This document shows, piece after piece, positions 1 through 12,245 of a stretch of 64,000 nucleotides of DNA; within the stretch, counting starts at the first letter, position 1, and each line of letters starts with the position of its first letter. Origin of the DNA: Daphnia carinata (lineage: Eukaryota > Arthropoda > Branchiopoda > Diplostraca > Daphniidae); assembly GCF_022539665.2 (NCBI RefSeq), contig NC_081332.1:951773-1015772 (forward strand). Direction: 5' to 3'. A program made the translations under genes and the position numbers. Under the pieces are notes generated by a model that saw nothing but the letters and a program-made list of their open reading frames with translations, did not search any database and was not told the origin of the DNA.

Positions 1-1579
1 ACGCATCTTGGTCAGATTACGTACAAGACGTCATTGTTACACCTTCAACCGCGTCAAATGACGCTGGGCGTGGTCGATTTACGTGATTCTTCACCTGGAA
101 CTGAAGTAGAAGAAGAAGGGGCACCCATTTCAATCTGCCCGTCGGACGAAGAAGATAATTCGAAAGGCAATAGAGAATCATCGAACCGTCAACATCCGCC
201 CATAGTTCCACTGACGACACCTAATTTACGATTGAGACGGAAAGCCGGAATGAGCCGGATGGAACCCCCACCTTCACCGACTCATCATCGACGGACGGTT
301 CAACATCAACCTCAGACGACACTCGACGAAATGTTACGGATCGAGTGGAACTCTGACTCGCGGATCATATTGTCTACACCGGCCGTTAGATGGCGTAGTC
401 AGAGCGTTGGGCATCTCGCAATAGCGTCTGCAATCAGCAACAATAGCAATTGGCCTTATAGTAGACGAAGAAAGAGTCGCTCACTGGACTCTAGTCCTGT
501 TGTTGGTAGTAATCGGAGCCGTTGTTCGGGATTACCGGACATTCGTAGCTCTTGGGCCGTCCAAATTACTCAACCATTAGTTACAAAAGCAACGACGACG
601 GACAAAAAAACGAGCACAAACTCGTTTCGTTCGAGAGTTGGCAGCCAAGTTTTGCAGGCCCAACATGTGTCCGATGGCGAAGGTCATAGTAAAGTTAATA
701 AGGAAAAGCGTTTCGCTTTGGCCCGACTCAGTCCATTGTTTGGTCGTAAATGCTCATCGTCGGCAGGGAAATCGACTGCTGGCCGATCTGAACCCAACAC
801 ACCTAATTCTAGTCCAGCCATAGGACGTCGCCGGAATAATTCGTCGGCTACAGTAAAAAATGAACGCCGCCACCAATCTCCTATACGGTAAATTCACCTT
901 AAATGCTTTTTGATTCAATCTTTAATCAATAACTGAATAATATCTGAACACTAGGCAATTGCTCAATTCTCCGTTGCTGGCCAGACGGCTGGGCAAGAGT
1001 CGAGCCGCCCCGCCCGCGGCTACCGCAATGGACAGCTCAGACGATGATATCGACGACGCTCAGGCGACTACAGTCCACAATTTCCACGATCTAGAGAGTT
1101 TCCAAAAGGCCCAGCTACTTAATAAGGTAATCGTGTTCTTCAGTTATTTTTCCATCGACGTAGATTGTAATTAAATCTCTTAGCTACGACAGACATGGAT
1201 AGCTGAAAAGAATTCAGCAAGTAATGGTGAAGAACGCGAGCCACCAGCTCAGACAAGACGAAGATGTGAGTTTGTTTTGAACAATAAAGCTCCACTGTGG
1301 AACGAACACAGTCAAGTTTATCAGTTGGACTTTGGGGGGAGAGTGACCCAAGAATCTGCGAAGAATTTCCAGATTGAATTCAAAGGAAAACAGGTAGTTT
1401 AATATCAGCTAAGGTTTTATACGAAGGTGCATTGATGATGTTCTAATTGGTATGATTGACAGGTTATGCAGTTTGGCAGAATCGATGGGAATGCCTACAC
1501 GTTAGATTTTCAGTATCCTTTCTCAGCTGTCCAGGCTTTTGCTGTGGCATTGGCAAACGTGACTCAACGATTGAAATAA
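1..1579 (+). CDS. TULP4: TULP4-like tubby superfamily protein, 3' part (four exons)
   Basis: Exons 1-887, 955-1126, 1184-1393 and 1463-1579 join in one frame (462 codons) through GT..AG introns. The gene enters from the left of the window. The product is the C-terminal tubby domain of a Tulp4/TUSP protein. In that family WD40 and SOCS-box regions lie upstream and the tubby domain binds phosphoinositides; a role as a ubiquitin-ligase adaptor is known only by inference. The first exon starts with the tubby strand [10 protein letters not shown]. About 280 residues rich in Ser, Arg and Thr follow, which is the insertion that splits the tubby domain in this subfamily. The domain resumes with [24 protein letters not shown] and the terminal [13 protein letters not shown]. 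An AATAAA lies at 1592-1597. Family assignment is firm; the tubby core is highly conserved and looks functional. Confidence 0.93.
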
Positions 1580-3425
1580 AAATGGAATTTGAATAAATCT
1601 GTCCAGAAATGGTCAATATGCCTCTTGTGATATTAAACATTCGTAACTGTAAGAATTTATTTCACGTGTCATTCCTTTGTTTATTATGAAAGTTTTCAAT
1701 ACACGTTAATGAATGGGAAGATGGATAAATGACAGCAGCGTACCGGAAATTGGCCGGGACATTACATTTCCTGCAAGATGAGACCGACAGGTTTCTAACA
1801 CGTCGGTGTTGAATTGTCAGTTCAAATCATGGAAATTGTGTGGCACCATCTAGGTTTTAAACATTAAGAAATAAAAAATAGGAAAGTCTGGCTTATTTGA
1901 AGATTTGACGAAATTATATTTTCTCTAGATGGCGATGCAAGTTCATCAGCCCTAGTGTCAGAAATCGAACTATTTTTGTGTCTTTTTCTCGTGATGTTTA
2001 TTGTTAAACACGTTGTTGCGTTAGGAAGGTGTATTTGAGGTTCCATCATCACAACAGTGTTTTGTTTTTGTTTTTTAATTGTGGTTTTTACCTCTACCCA
2101 AAGGATTGTGTTATAACAACCACTTCGAATTTGGATAACTCCAAAACTATAACTTCCAGGTAAACCAAAACTGAATTTTCGGCATCGCCTGTTGAATAGC
2201 GAGTTCGAATCATGTATTGGTGTGGCAAACCTGATCTGCCATGTCGAACCTAAATCACTGATTATGAGTAAAATATTATTACAAGATGTGCAATTTGCCA
2301 TCAAAATATCTGCAAGAATTGGATCTCCAATTTACTTTCTTCTGGTGATAACCAGATCTGTTCCACTATCACCTTAGTTCGGATGGCTGCCAAATAAGGG
2401 TGATGGTTTTGAAACATTAGCTTCAATTGTTATGTGCGCGGTAGTCCTTTGAAGTGGTATGTAGGCCGCATCTGAAAACTGAACTTTAAGAACTTTGAAA
2501 GGTCATATTATGTGAATTCTCTATAGTTTACGTTTGAAACTATGCATATCCTTTGTACCCTATAAAGGAAAACAATGTTCATTTTTTAAATTTCCGAAAT
2601 TTCAACTTCCGGTTTAAGATCCGGTTTTTAAATGCTTAATAACTCACTATCTGTTGTTCTGAACAAAAAAAGACCGACATTTTCGTAATCCTCGTGAAAT
2701 TTGGGGTCGAATCCATGTGTCAGTAGAAAATACCCGAAAATCGTCAAAAATCGCAAATTTCCCTGAACTATAGTTCAGGAAAAATCGCGATTTTGGCCAA
2801 ATTGGACTTTTCACCAAAAACGGATAAAATAGGTCAGACACACCCTAAATTTCATGAGGATCACGACAATCATATTCGTTTTGTTGTGGGCTCAGTATTT
2901 CTGGAGATATAGACTATTTCTGGTCACTTCCGGTAATTTTTTTTTTTTCAACTTTGCAAAAAGTAAAAAATGAACATTAATATTCCAAGCATTTTAAGCA
3001 TTTTGATCATAAGTGTAGCTTCCATTCTCTAAACAGCGTTTTGTTTTTGATTATTAATTGTGGTTTTTACTTCTACTTAAAGGGGTTTTATAACAACCAC
3101 GTCGAATTTGAATAACTCTTAAACTATAACTTTCAGGTAAAAACAAACTGAAGTTTCGACATCAGCGTTGAATTGCGAATTCAAATCATGTATTGTTATG
3201 GCAATATCTAGGTTTCAAACATTAATTTTTAAAATACGAAAAGTCGGGGTTAGTTATTTTTGTCGGGCTTATTTGCAAATGTGACGAAATTGAATTTCCG
3301 CTAGATGGCGACGCAAGTTCATCAGCCGTAGTGTCAGAAATCAAACTATTTTGTGCTCGTAGAGTTTCCATCAAATCAAATGGTGTGCTATTTCCAATTA
3401 AGTGTTTTCCTTTTTGGTGTTGATC
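1580..3425. repeat. Intergenic region with diverged copies of repeat family R1
   Basis: No gene is visible. Two copies of a dispersed repeat lie here, at about 1870-2235 and 3030-3345. A third lies at about 45040-45560. Each holds the block CTAGATGGCGA, then GCAAGTTCATCAGCC. They also share a stretch around TTGTGGTTTTTAC and ACAACCAC..CGAATTTG. Copies differ by small indels and no coding capacity is evident. An AT-rich stretch at 2580-2990 between the copies shows nothing recognisable. Confidence 0.7.
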
Positions 3426-4173
3426 TATGGCAATCCGTTTTACCCATGATAAAAATAAAAAACATTGGACTTTTTTCCTCTTTACTGCTAACGCCATCTA
3501 CCGGTAATATTTCTAGTTGATTCTCTGCATACACCGACCGAAAAAAATTTTAAGCCCGACTAAATAAGCCCTACTTTGTGTTTTTTATGGTTAATTCAAA
3601 AATTAAATGCCTCGTATAAAAATATACCCCATTTTCGTGATCAGCGATTAATTTTGAATCGGAATAATGTATTTTTAATGAAATCTAGGATTTTAAGAAA
3701 TTGGAAAAGTGAGAAGGCAATATAGCCTTCTTACTTTTCAATTTTTGCAAAATTTTAGATTTCGCTTTAAATACATGTTACGATGCAGAATTGAACGGGC
3801 ATCACGAATGTGAGTGTTGTTTTCTCGTGGAACTCATAGCTTTTGAATAAAACGTAAAAAATGGTAAAAGTTGGGTTAAAAAATAAGCCCGCGCTTATAT
3901 TGCCGGGCTTAATATTTTTTTCCTATTAAAAAAATAATAGCATTAAATCTAGATAACTATAGTTGATTTTGATTCAGGATTAACCATGAAAAACGAATAT
4001 GGAATTTGTTTTTACGTAGATTTTATAGTTTTGGAGTAATCTAAAATATTTTAAGCCCGAGCATATAAGCCCATTCTATAACTAGAAATGTGACCGGTAG
4101 ATGGCGATAGCAGTAAAATAGAAAAAAAGGACAACATTTCTTATTTTTATTATGGGTAAAACGGATTGCCTTA
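3426..4173. repeat. Inverted-repeat element with TAAGCCCG motifs
   Basis: Arms of about 95 bp at 3426-3524 and 4075-4173 are inverted copies of each other at roughly 85% by eye. Each ends in GGCAATCCGTTTTACCC on its outer side. The spacer and flanks contain repeated TAAGCCCG/CGGGCTTA octamers (near 3277, 3552, 3886, 3902, 4053, 4171 and 4193). A related single arm lies at 45866-45943. The element looks like a non-autonomous foldback or MITE family. No transposase is present. Confidence 0.6.
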
Positions 4174-4865
4174 GTCGGGCTTATTTTTTTTTGTCGGGCT
4201 TAAAATTTGATAGGAATTTTACTTATAACTAAGAGACATCTAGCGGTTGAAACTCAACTATTTGGAAAATTTGTCATCGTTAATTGCTATGTGAGTACGG
4301 AAGTGAATGGTTTACACGTTTGTTCTGTTCCCTACATTTTGTCTTTCAAAGGATACTTCAACAAAGAATCGATGGTATGTTCTTTGTAAAGAAATAAATC
4401 CATTGTGCTGTGTGTTTTGAGTGGCAAATATTTTACACTGATTTTTCCCCTTCATACAACAGTTCAGCTTGTTATATCATGGTATGGACAGGCTATAATT
4501 GCCACTGGTCATCATGCAACTGCACAGTGAGAGGATTCCTATTCTGTATGGGCATCATACTTCCATTGCTATCAAGATCATGGTCTTACACTCACAAGGG
4601 ATGCTGACACTGTAGGTAACAAAATTGAGTAGATTAAGACACAATGCTTAAATCTCTCAATCTTCATTTGGCCACAATGCAGTTTCCCATTACCTTTCAT
4701 CCGTTGAGCCTCAAATCTTCAAACCTTCAGTTTTCCCACCGTTGGCTATAAACCTGCATAGGCTTTGGAACCATCCACCTTTTTGGTATTTCAAGTTTTC
4801 ATGTTGTGGAGTATTATTGTATTGTAATGTAAAATTACGTGATAGGACCACATTTCATCTATTGC
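4174..4865. other. Intergenic, nothing recognised
   Basis: Moderately AT-rich sequence. Short open frames at 4207-4389 and 4410-4607 have no recognisable domain, splice context or paralogue in the window, so I do not call them genes. Confidence 0.5.
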
Positions 4866-5330
4866 CTTCATTTCGTCGCTGTCACCATCGTCTCATCACC
4901 TTCGCCTAGGGGCTGTCACCGTCGCCTCATCGCCTTGTCACCGTCGCCTTTGCCTCGTCGCTGTCACCGTCGCCTTTGCCTCATCGCCTCGTCGCTGTCA
5001 CCGTCGCCTTCGCCTCGTCGCTGTCACCGTCGCCTTCGCCTCGTCGCTGTCACCATCGCCTTCGCCTCGTCGCTGTCCCCATCGCCTTCGCCTCGTCGCT
5101 GTCACCATCGCCTTCGCCTCGTCGCTGTCACCATCGCCTTCGCCTCGTCGCTGTCACCATCGCCTTCGCCTCGTCGCTGTCACCATCGCCTTCGCCTCGT
5201 CGCTGTCACCATCGCCTTCGCCTCGTCGCTGTCACCATCGCCTTCGCCTCGTCGCACCTCATCGCCTTCACCTCATCGCCTTCACCTCATCGCCTTCACC
5301 TGGTCGCTGTCACCGTCCCCTCGAGGATGG
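4866..5330. repeat. 26-bp CG-rich minisatellite
   Basis: Tandem copies of a 26-bp unit built on CGTCGCTGTCACC and ATCGCCTTCGCCT run through this stretch. They are most regular from about 5000 to 5250, with degenerate copies at both ends. Since 26 is not a multiple of 3, all three frames stay open and mimic proteins rich in Ser, Pro and Arg. It directly precedes the foldback element at 5386, the same arrangement as at 46740-47350. Confidence 0.9.
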
Positions 5331-5385
5331 AGGATTTCACCGTGGAACGTTGCCCTGGTATTGTTTTGTTTTGCATTGTAATCTG

Positions 5386-5730
5386 TAAGTTAACCCGTTG
5401 GCTGCCACCCCGTTTGCGTCCCATTTTTTTTGTAGCTTATAGGGACCGGGCGCTGTTCTCCCCATGGCCATGGGGGGAACAGTCGCCATTGCGCCTAATG
5501 GCTTATGCCATTAGGCGCCGTAGGCAATGCACCAGTAGGGCCTCTCTTTGTCGATGCGGCAATAGATTCCTGGGGTGTGCATTCCCGGAATGGAATCTAT
5601 TGCCGTGTCAGCCCGGACTTGTCTTCGGACAAGTCCCACCTTGTTCGCGGATCCTTCAGACGGCGATGCGTAGTTACTGTAGTTAAGCAACCTACGGGTT
5701 GCATGGCCTGGCAGCCAACGGGTTAACTTA
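5386..5730. mobile_element. Structured foldback element, copy 1 (345 bp)
   Basis: Perfect 22-bp terminal inverted repeats lie at 5386-5407 and 5709-5730. Inside is a chain of perfect or near-perfect hairpins: 5453-5482 (no loop), 5491-5518 (12-bp stem, TTAT loop), 5557-5605 (14-bp outer stem), 5615-5636 (9-bp stem, TTCG loop) and 5687-5702 (6-bp stem, TACG loop). Between stems are conserved single-stranded blocks such as GGCAATGCACC, TGTGCATTCCC and GTCAGCCCGGA, which recur in the copy at 47033-47350. No coding capacity. It could be a MITE-like foldback element or an element carrying a structured RNA. Confidence 0.75.
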
Positions 5731-5840
5731 GTAAAGTGTATGTTTGTATGTATTTGTATTTATGTAAATATTATGTATGTAAAATAGTGGTGGAATTGTG
5801 TGGTGGAGGTGGGACAATATAAGAATTCTTTATAAATTTC
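5731..5840. repeat. Tail of the minisatellite/foldback composite, copy 1
   Basis: A TGTATGTTTGTATG-type stretch leads into GTGGTGGAAT and GGTGGAGG..GACAATA. The same order follows the second foldback element at 47351-47450, so the repeated unit is longer than the foldback core. Confidence 0.6.
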
Positions 5841-8800
5841 TCACTTGTATTTATTTTACAATTTAAAACTTATAATAAAAGCAACTACTCGTGCTACCAA
5901 ACTGTTCCACTAAGCCAACTAAGAAAAGCAAAAGAACTTAGGAATGTTCATGTTCCATTTCAAAGCATTTTCCTCTGACTCTCTTCTCTATATGCTTTAC
6001 TGTTACAACAAAACTTCTTTCCTGGTAGTATTTCAAAGCCATTCAAACAACTAAATCTTTAGCTTTTCTCTTTTCTTCAAAGCAGGCACTATATGTAACA
6101 CAGGAATGACACTGCAAATATTATATATTTATATTCAAATTGACACCATAATATTGCTGGCATTTCATACTTTCACAGCATATTCCCCTAGCCAGCACAC
6201 CAGACACAGCTTGGAAACCTGCAAATACAGTTTACACCAATATTGTTAACATAAAAAGTATTCAAATAATAAATCCAACGATAAATAGTACTCAAAGTAA
6301 AAATAAAATACCTAACAAAACCTGGAAGCATTGACACTTAGATTGAAAAATTTTACAACCAATAGTTCCATTTCTTTAAAGATGGTAAAATTATGTACAT
6401 TAAAATAACAAAAGCAAAACATATGCTGGTAACCAAACGATACTCAGCCATACTTCTCCCCGTAATTTACTACAGTCGCATAATGCTGCTTTTACTTAAA
6501 ACTTTAGTTGTGAGACTTCTAAGAGGCACCTATGTGTTATCTCAACAATGTAAATCTATCTTTACGCCAAAAACGGAAAATTTACGTCATAAACATACCT
6601 CAAATAACAAATCGGCGAAGAAATTTCACAGAACGAAACCTCGATGCCTTTCTCGGTTGACGTCAGACGAGACGGAACAGCTGATATTTCCATGGCATGG
6701 CAAAATAGGTGATAACTCCTCCTCTAGGTGTCTCGATTAAATGGCTGCTACAATGGTTTAACATTTAGTTTACCAGCAGTATCCCAGGCATAATCAATAC
6801 GTATGTCAAGCTCGAAGTGTAGCTGTTTCGCACAAACTCACCAGGATGCTCTGGTATTAACATGCTTTATGTATGCATGTTACTAGCATTCCTGAACATG
6901 TCAAATTCGAAAGCGTACTGACGATGTCGAAGGGCACACGGGAAGCCACTCGCCATCTATCATCAAAAACATACATTTCAAACGGGCCTGAAAATTAGTT
7001 TAGGCATTTTTCTACCTTATCTTGTTTTGTTGAGTAAATAATGATTGAATAACTTCTTTCAGTTTACACCCTTAGACGCTGTTCGATTTCAAGGGCATAC
7101 CGCAAGTTAATTAATTCCTCTTCATGGCAGTTCCATCTTCAACAGCACTACAATAAAATGAAAACACTGTTAGTTTCAAACAAGACTTAGGAAAATATAA
7201 CACTTACAAATCCTAAAGAAAATTTTGCTAATAACAAAGAATTGGAGTGACAAATCAAATGAAATAACGTAATGGTAAAGTTTAAAAAAATTACTTATTT
7301 CTCTACGTTAGCAAAATACCTATCGAAATTCCTTGCTTCACTTCTATATCATTAAACGTACATGCAACGCTTCTAAACCCGTGGCTAAAGCATCAACATA
7401 CAAACAAAATTTTATCAGTAATACACGGACACATATAATGCGCCTAGATATTTGGTGCTTCGATAGTTTCATAGATTAAAAGCAATTTTCATGTTAAGAC
7501 GTATGTTGCTTACAAGGAATACATAGTACACAATAAATATTAACATATATTTAGACGCACAAATGTAGTCAAAACTACTGAATGATCATCCGTTTTGAAT
7601 AAAATTTACGCTTAATCGCCATTCACAAAGTATAAGTGTAGCGGAATCCCCAAGAAATCAAATTATCCGATTCTTGTTAACAAAACATCCCTCCTTAACT
7701 TTAATAATATGTATATATAATACATATAATATTAATTTTATCACCTATGGGACCATTTTCTGAAAATCTCTGTACAATGAACATCTACGTACATGGAATA
7801 ACTTTTATCTATAAAATTACCGAAGCACTGTTTATAATTTTAAATGCTGAAAAACATTGAAAAGCATATTTTTTTGGTAAAGTTGTAAATTATTCGCTTT
7901 CAATGGAAATCAGCCCAGGACATACCTCAAGCAAATTCAAAACCTCAAAAGTGAAAACTCGAATCATTTAGAAAATACTCCACCCTAATTCACTTTGATG
8001 TCCGATGAAATTTTGGATGGTTGCAGAAAACCCCAAGTACCGCTAAATTCGAAGATGTGTGAAAACGGTAAATTTGTGCTCTGAAAAAGAAAAAATTAGA
8101 TTCTATTAGAACCAGAAATATTAAAAATGATTTATTTTACATTTTTACAACTTTCATTACCATATAAGGTAAGAAAATAGCCACTTTAAAAAGCATTCTT
8201 ACCAGCAAGTTGATCTTCACTATATCCAGTCTTTGAAAAACAAGTAAATAGTGAAACAATAGCTGATCCTTTTAACAATAAACGAGATTTCCAATTGTAA
8301 TTTTAAAAAATTGACAATTACCATATTTCGAAGTAAACTTGCACAGGACTTCAGTCAGACAGTTGCACACCCAAACGAACGCACAAGCAAAATGTGTTGA
8401 AATTATGGGAAAGTGATGTCAAAAGACTTTGACGCCATCTAGGAGCCGTTTATTATATCTCTCAACAAGTTTAAAATTTTAAGTACTAAATTAATGGCCG
8501 CTACGACTGCTGCAAGAATTTCTTCGTTTTTAGTTATAAACATAACATGGCATAAGTTTTAACCGTCTTGGTCACTATTTACCTTTCTGTGTTGTTAACC
8601 GTTTAGGTAATTTTGATTTTGTATTCCTAATTCCATCAACAGCTATGTCAAATATACTTGCTGTTGATGGATAAATAGAAAATGTAAATAATAAGTATCT
8701 TATCCATTAAGGAAGAGAAGGAGAGACCGATTGAAGTGGCAAGTATCAATATGATAATGGTGCAATGCAATTTGCATGCCTAAGTTAGTAATTTATGCTT

Positions 8801-9089
8801 GGCGTTCCAATCTACAGTTGGTTGAATGACCCAACAGCTATCTTCCTAGATTAGCTAACTTTCTTCTTTTGTAAGTATTAATTTTTGTGTTTCCTTTCGT
8901 TTCATTTTCAAATCAGCACATGTGAATCTGTCCGTAAAAGGGTTTGAAAGAGCCAACAAACATTCAAAATGAGAATCAATTCATTAACTATCAGTTTTTA
9001 ACCAACTATCAGTTAACAATATAATGTTTATTGATCGAAGTTTACAGAGAAGATGAGAACCCACCAGCAAACCTTCATGACTTGACAAC
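5841..9089. other. Long AT-rich intergenic stretch
   Basis: I read both strands and see no convincing exon chain, RNA gene or known element. Short open frames such as 6393-6740 lack domain signals. Simple AT-rich tracts occur near 7700-7740. Confidence 0.5.
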
Positions 9090-9400
9090 ATGACCAATCT
9101 CACACCACAAGAAATGGCAACCATATTTGAGCTAGATTTAGATATTTGTGCTTTCTTCTTTCCCCTAAAAAATGTAAGCTCATTTTAGCTATCTATTCTT
9201 ATCATTGCATATTTTGAATAAAAAAGTTCAAAAAACAGAAAAGACATGAACACAAAAAAGGAATTACGATACCTAAGACTAAACCATAGCTAGAAAAGAG
9301 ATATGGACAGCCAGAGATCACATTTGAACAGTACAAGACACTTACTGATCAATACATCAATTCAATACCATTCCACTTTGTTTCTACTTAAGTAAGATAT
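9090..9400. repeat. Duplicated intergenic block, copy A
   Basis: This stretch, with GAGCTAGATTTAGATATTTG and CTTTCTTCTT, recurs in the same orientation at about 53335-53640. Identity is high with small indels. In the second region it lies to the right of the other duplicated blocks, whereas here it lies to the left. Confidence 0.65.
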
Positions 9401-9417
9401 CTTTAATATTAACAGTT

Positions 9418-11140
9418 AATGAAACCAATTCACCCAACGATAAATTAGACCCAGCTACGAATAAATAAGAAAAAAATGGAAATTAATAACGACATTAAAG
9501 CACGATTGGAATATTACCTCTCTTCATCGCATTCACTGCTGAGATGCTTATGTTGGGCGTCTTCAATAATCTGCTGAGCCGGCCGTCGAAAGAAGACAGA
9601 TGTGCAGAATGCACGGAAAACATTCACACGGCAACTTAAAACCATTTCAATGACAGGAAGTCTCAGAGACTCTCCCATCCTCACAGCTGTTAAACCCCCA
9701 ACAAACAAATTGTTTGAAGTAATACAATAGCAGCATTTAAAACAATACATACCTTTCCTGTTTTTGAGTCACAATTCCAACATCATTAAACAACCTCTCA
9801 GTTCCATTCCACCTACTATCATGCACGATCCGAGTAGTCATTGTATATGTATAGCAGATGCAAATTCCCAGAACAATCATTCAATCCACCAACGAACAAT
9901 AGGTCATTAATCTCAATTCTCGAATTTTTTTTCCATTTTCTCTCATCTTCGAAAGTTATTTTAGGTTAAAACATTCAAAACGACGTCTAATGAAAAGGAA
10001 TGCGTTACTAAATATATTGTACTTTTACACGTCAAATTACGTTCTCTTGATGCTGAAATCCTGAACTACCCTATCTTACCGAACCGTTCCCCGCCAGGCC
10101 AGCAGCGGATTCTGGGTAAGAACGTATTGACGGCTTTATAGGATAAAGTGACAAACCTCTAATCCAGTTCCCGTGACCCTCTGTTCCTGGGTAACTCGCC
10201 GAGCCGCCGGTTGTAGGAAGCCCCGACTCAATTTCCACAAGAGAAAGGACAAGGAACCCATGTGACGAGAGGAAGGGAGAAACATCTAAAAAAAAAAAAA
10301 AAGATTTCATTTTCCCGAACTTTTCCCCAGATGGACTTTACGTTACACCATTACTTTAAGGTTATGCACATAGTTTTCAGATACTTTTCCTCACATGAAC
10401 AAATCCGCCAGATACTTGCCTCCCAGAAAGCCTAAAATGGCGAGCAGCACTAAAGTGAAAACAGACCACGGAAAGACGGGTTGCAGGCAAGAAACGATCC
10501 ATCATAGGGCAAGCCACCAACACCTAGTAAAAAAAAAACTGAATGATGAAAACGACAGGCAATGAATAGGAAAGAAAATGAATGAGAAATAAGTTGAGAA
10601 AGGAAGAATAAGGTCCAACCAAAGTAAGAAGAGCGTTGGTTACGTGCGTTTCCGCCACTAATAGATACGGATGTTCCTTAAATTCGAATCGCCGTGAATT
10701 ACGTGCACGGAATTCACCAACTCAAAGAGCTGTCATCCTCTCCTTTCAAAGAACTCGGGTGAAGAAAACAAACTTCCCAGCATACTGTGGTTTGCCTTTT
10801 ACTTCCTTTCACTTTCTTCCAACGTGTAGACATTCGTACCCGTTCAATTGGGTCCAATTAGTAATCGGAACACGTTGGCGAAGTCCCACGGCGATAAAGA
10901 CACACATGTTCTAGAAAAGGAAATTTTGTAGTGAATAGCGTTATAACGGAAACTTTAGCTCAACAAGCAAGATAATACCACTGGGCGAGAAACTAACTCC
11001 CATTCTCGGACCGAAAAGCAGCAAGCGGACGATTTTGGATAAAGTTTCCCACGACGAGAATCTGAAATGAACGCTTTACTTTATAGTAGCTTTTTGTTTG
11101 AAGGAATAGGAAACTTCTTACCCGTGTGAATTTCCCATTT
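9418..11140 (-). CDS. Putative small multi-exon gene, unrecognised (duplicated segment copy A)
   Basis: I do not recognise this product. Minus-strand exon-like pieces have good splice signals. A 17-nt start exon near 11120-11136 (MGNSH) reads into a piece at about 10998-11065 (WETLSKIVRLLLFG). A third at about 10770-10910 contains QRVPITNWTQLNGYE, and a fourth at about 10078-10137 contains QYVLTQNPLLAW. A piece around 10400-10530 has hydrophobic frames. A further open stretch lies at 9514-9750. Several pieces recur with coding-like substitutions at 51215-52390, but there at least one frame is interrupted. I could not chain all exons into one frame, so the model is tentative and transcript data are needed to fix it. 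Confidence 0.3.
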
Positions 11141-11486
11141 ACTGAAGCAGGGTTAAGTTAATACGCAGGTAGAGTAGACAAGTTCAGGAGCAAACACCTG
11201 CTTTTATTGATGAACAGTCTAAAAACGATATTGGAAATTAACATCTTAGAACAAACAAACACGTCATCTCAAATGAACATACCAGAAACACAAGGGTAGA
11301 AAAGATCTCAATCCACTATTCCAGCCAACGATAATGGTGATTCAGGGGGAGGATGACCTGAACTAATAGAAATATTGCTTATTATAGTGCAACAAAAGTA
11401 TCCAATTTCCTTGTGATAATGATCTTGCTCCATTACATATAATTATACCAATAATCCCAGATTAGTGCTAATAGAAACCATTTTGC
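11141..11486. other. Intergenic, nothing recognised
   Basis: AT-rich sequence with no gene, repeat or RNA signal that I can support. Confidence 0.4.
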
Positions 11487-12060
11487 GTTTAATAAGTTTT
11501 AGGCGGGAAGACGATCACAGCAAAGGGAATTGCTTTCTGCCCAAGTCATTTTGAAAATTAAGATATGATTAACTATCGGCTTTAAAATTCATAAATGATA
11601 CTACACTTAAGCAAAACCTGAAACCTTTAACATAAAATATTACCGAACAATTTTCCTGATTCCAAAGTGGGGAATCCGAAAGTCGCTTTTACCGGATCTG
11701 GACAATGACCATAACACGTGCCATACGGCGGTGAGTTGTAGTTCTACACTAATAGTTCAATGCTCTCGCTAGCTAAGCAACTAACCGCGCCGGATGTCGC
11801 CATTTTGGGCTATTTAGAAGGAATGGTAAAATGTTGCCAAATATCAGCGAATATTTGTTTCATTTTTTTACTTTTACAAAATATCTTCAATACGTGTAAA
11901 TTAATATTTATCTACTGTATAAAACTTTGTAAATCCAACGCCATAAAAACATCCTGATTTACGTACAAGATCGTTAAAACTTAAAAATCTGACAGCGTCG
12001 AGTATGGCTAGTATGTGATTTACGATGCCAAACTTGTCAACAAATCTTGTGAATCCGAAA
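11487..12060. repeat. Dispersed repeat R3, copy 1
   Basis: Recognisable by GCGGGAAGA near its left end, then GAATATTTGTTTCATTTTTT, CCATAAAAACAT and GTTAAAACTTAAAAATCT. The same order appears at about 28475-29310 and 40975-41620, where the copies extend further right. No coding capacity is seen; it may be a retroposon or MITE remnant. Confidence 0.7.
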
Positions 12061-12245
12061 GATGAATTGAATATTCATCTGAATTAAAAGTAGGGATTTT
12101 GCCCTCGAAGAACGGTACTTTCCACAGACTGACCTCAGCATATTAGGACTTTGCTGGACACGAAGGCTTCATTTGAGCAGTTTAACCTTTTTTGGTATTT
12201 GTAATCGTCACTCAGAGGGAGTAAATAAACAATTAACCGTTAAAG

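Noticed and set aside
4866..5330. CRISPR-like array of short repeats
   Set aside because: Units are head-to-tail without unique spacers and the genome is eukaryotic; these are minisatellites.
4839..5686. Long open frames rich in Ser, Pro and Arg
   Set aside because: They arise from a 26-bp tandem repeat that is open in several frames; no start context, splicing or domain.
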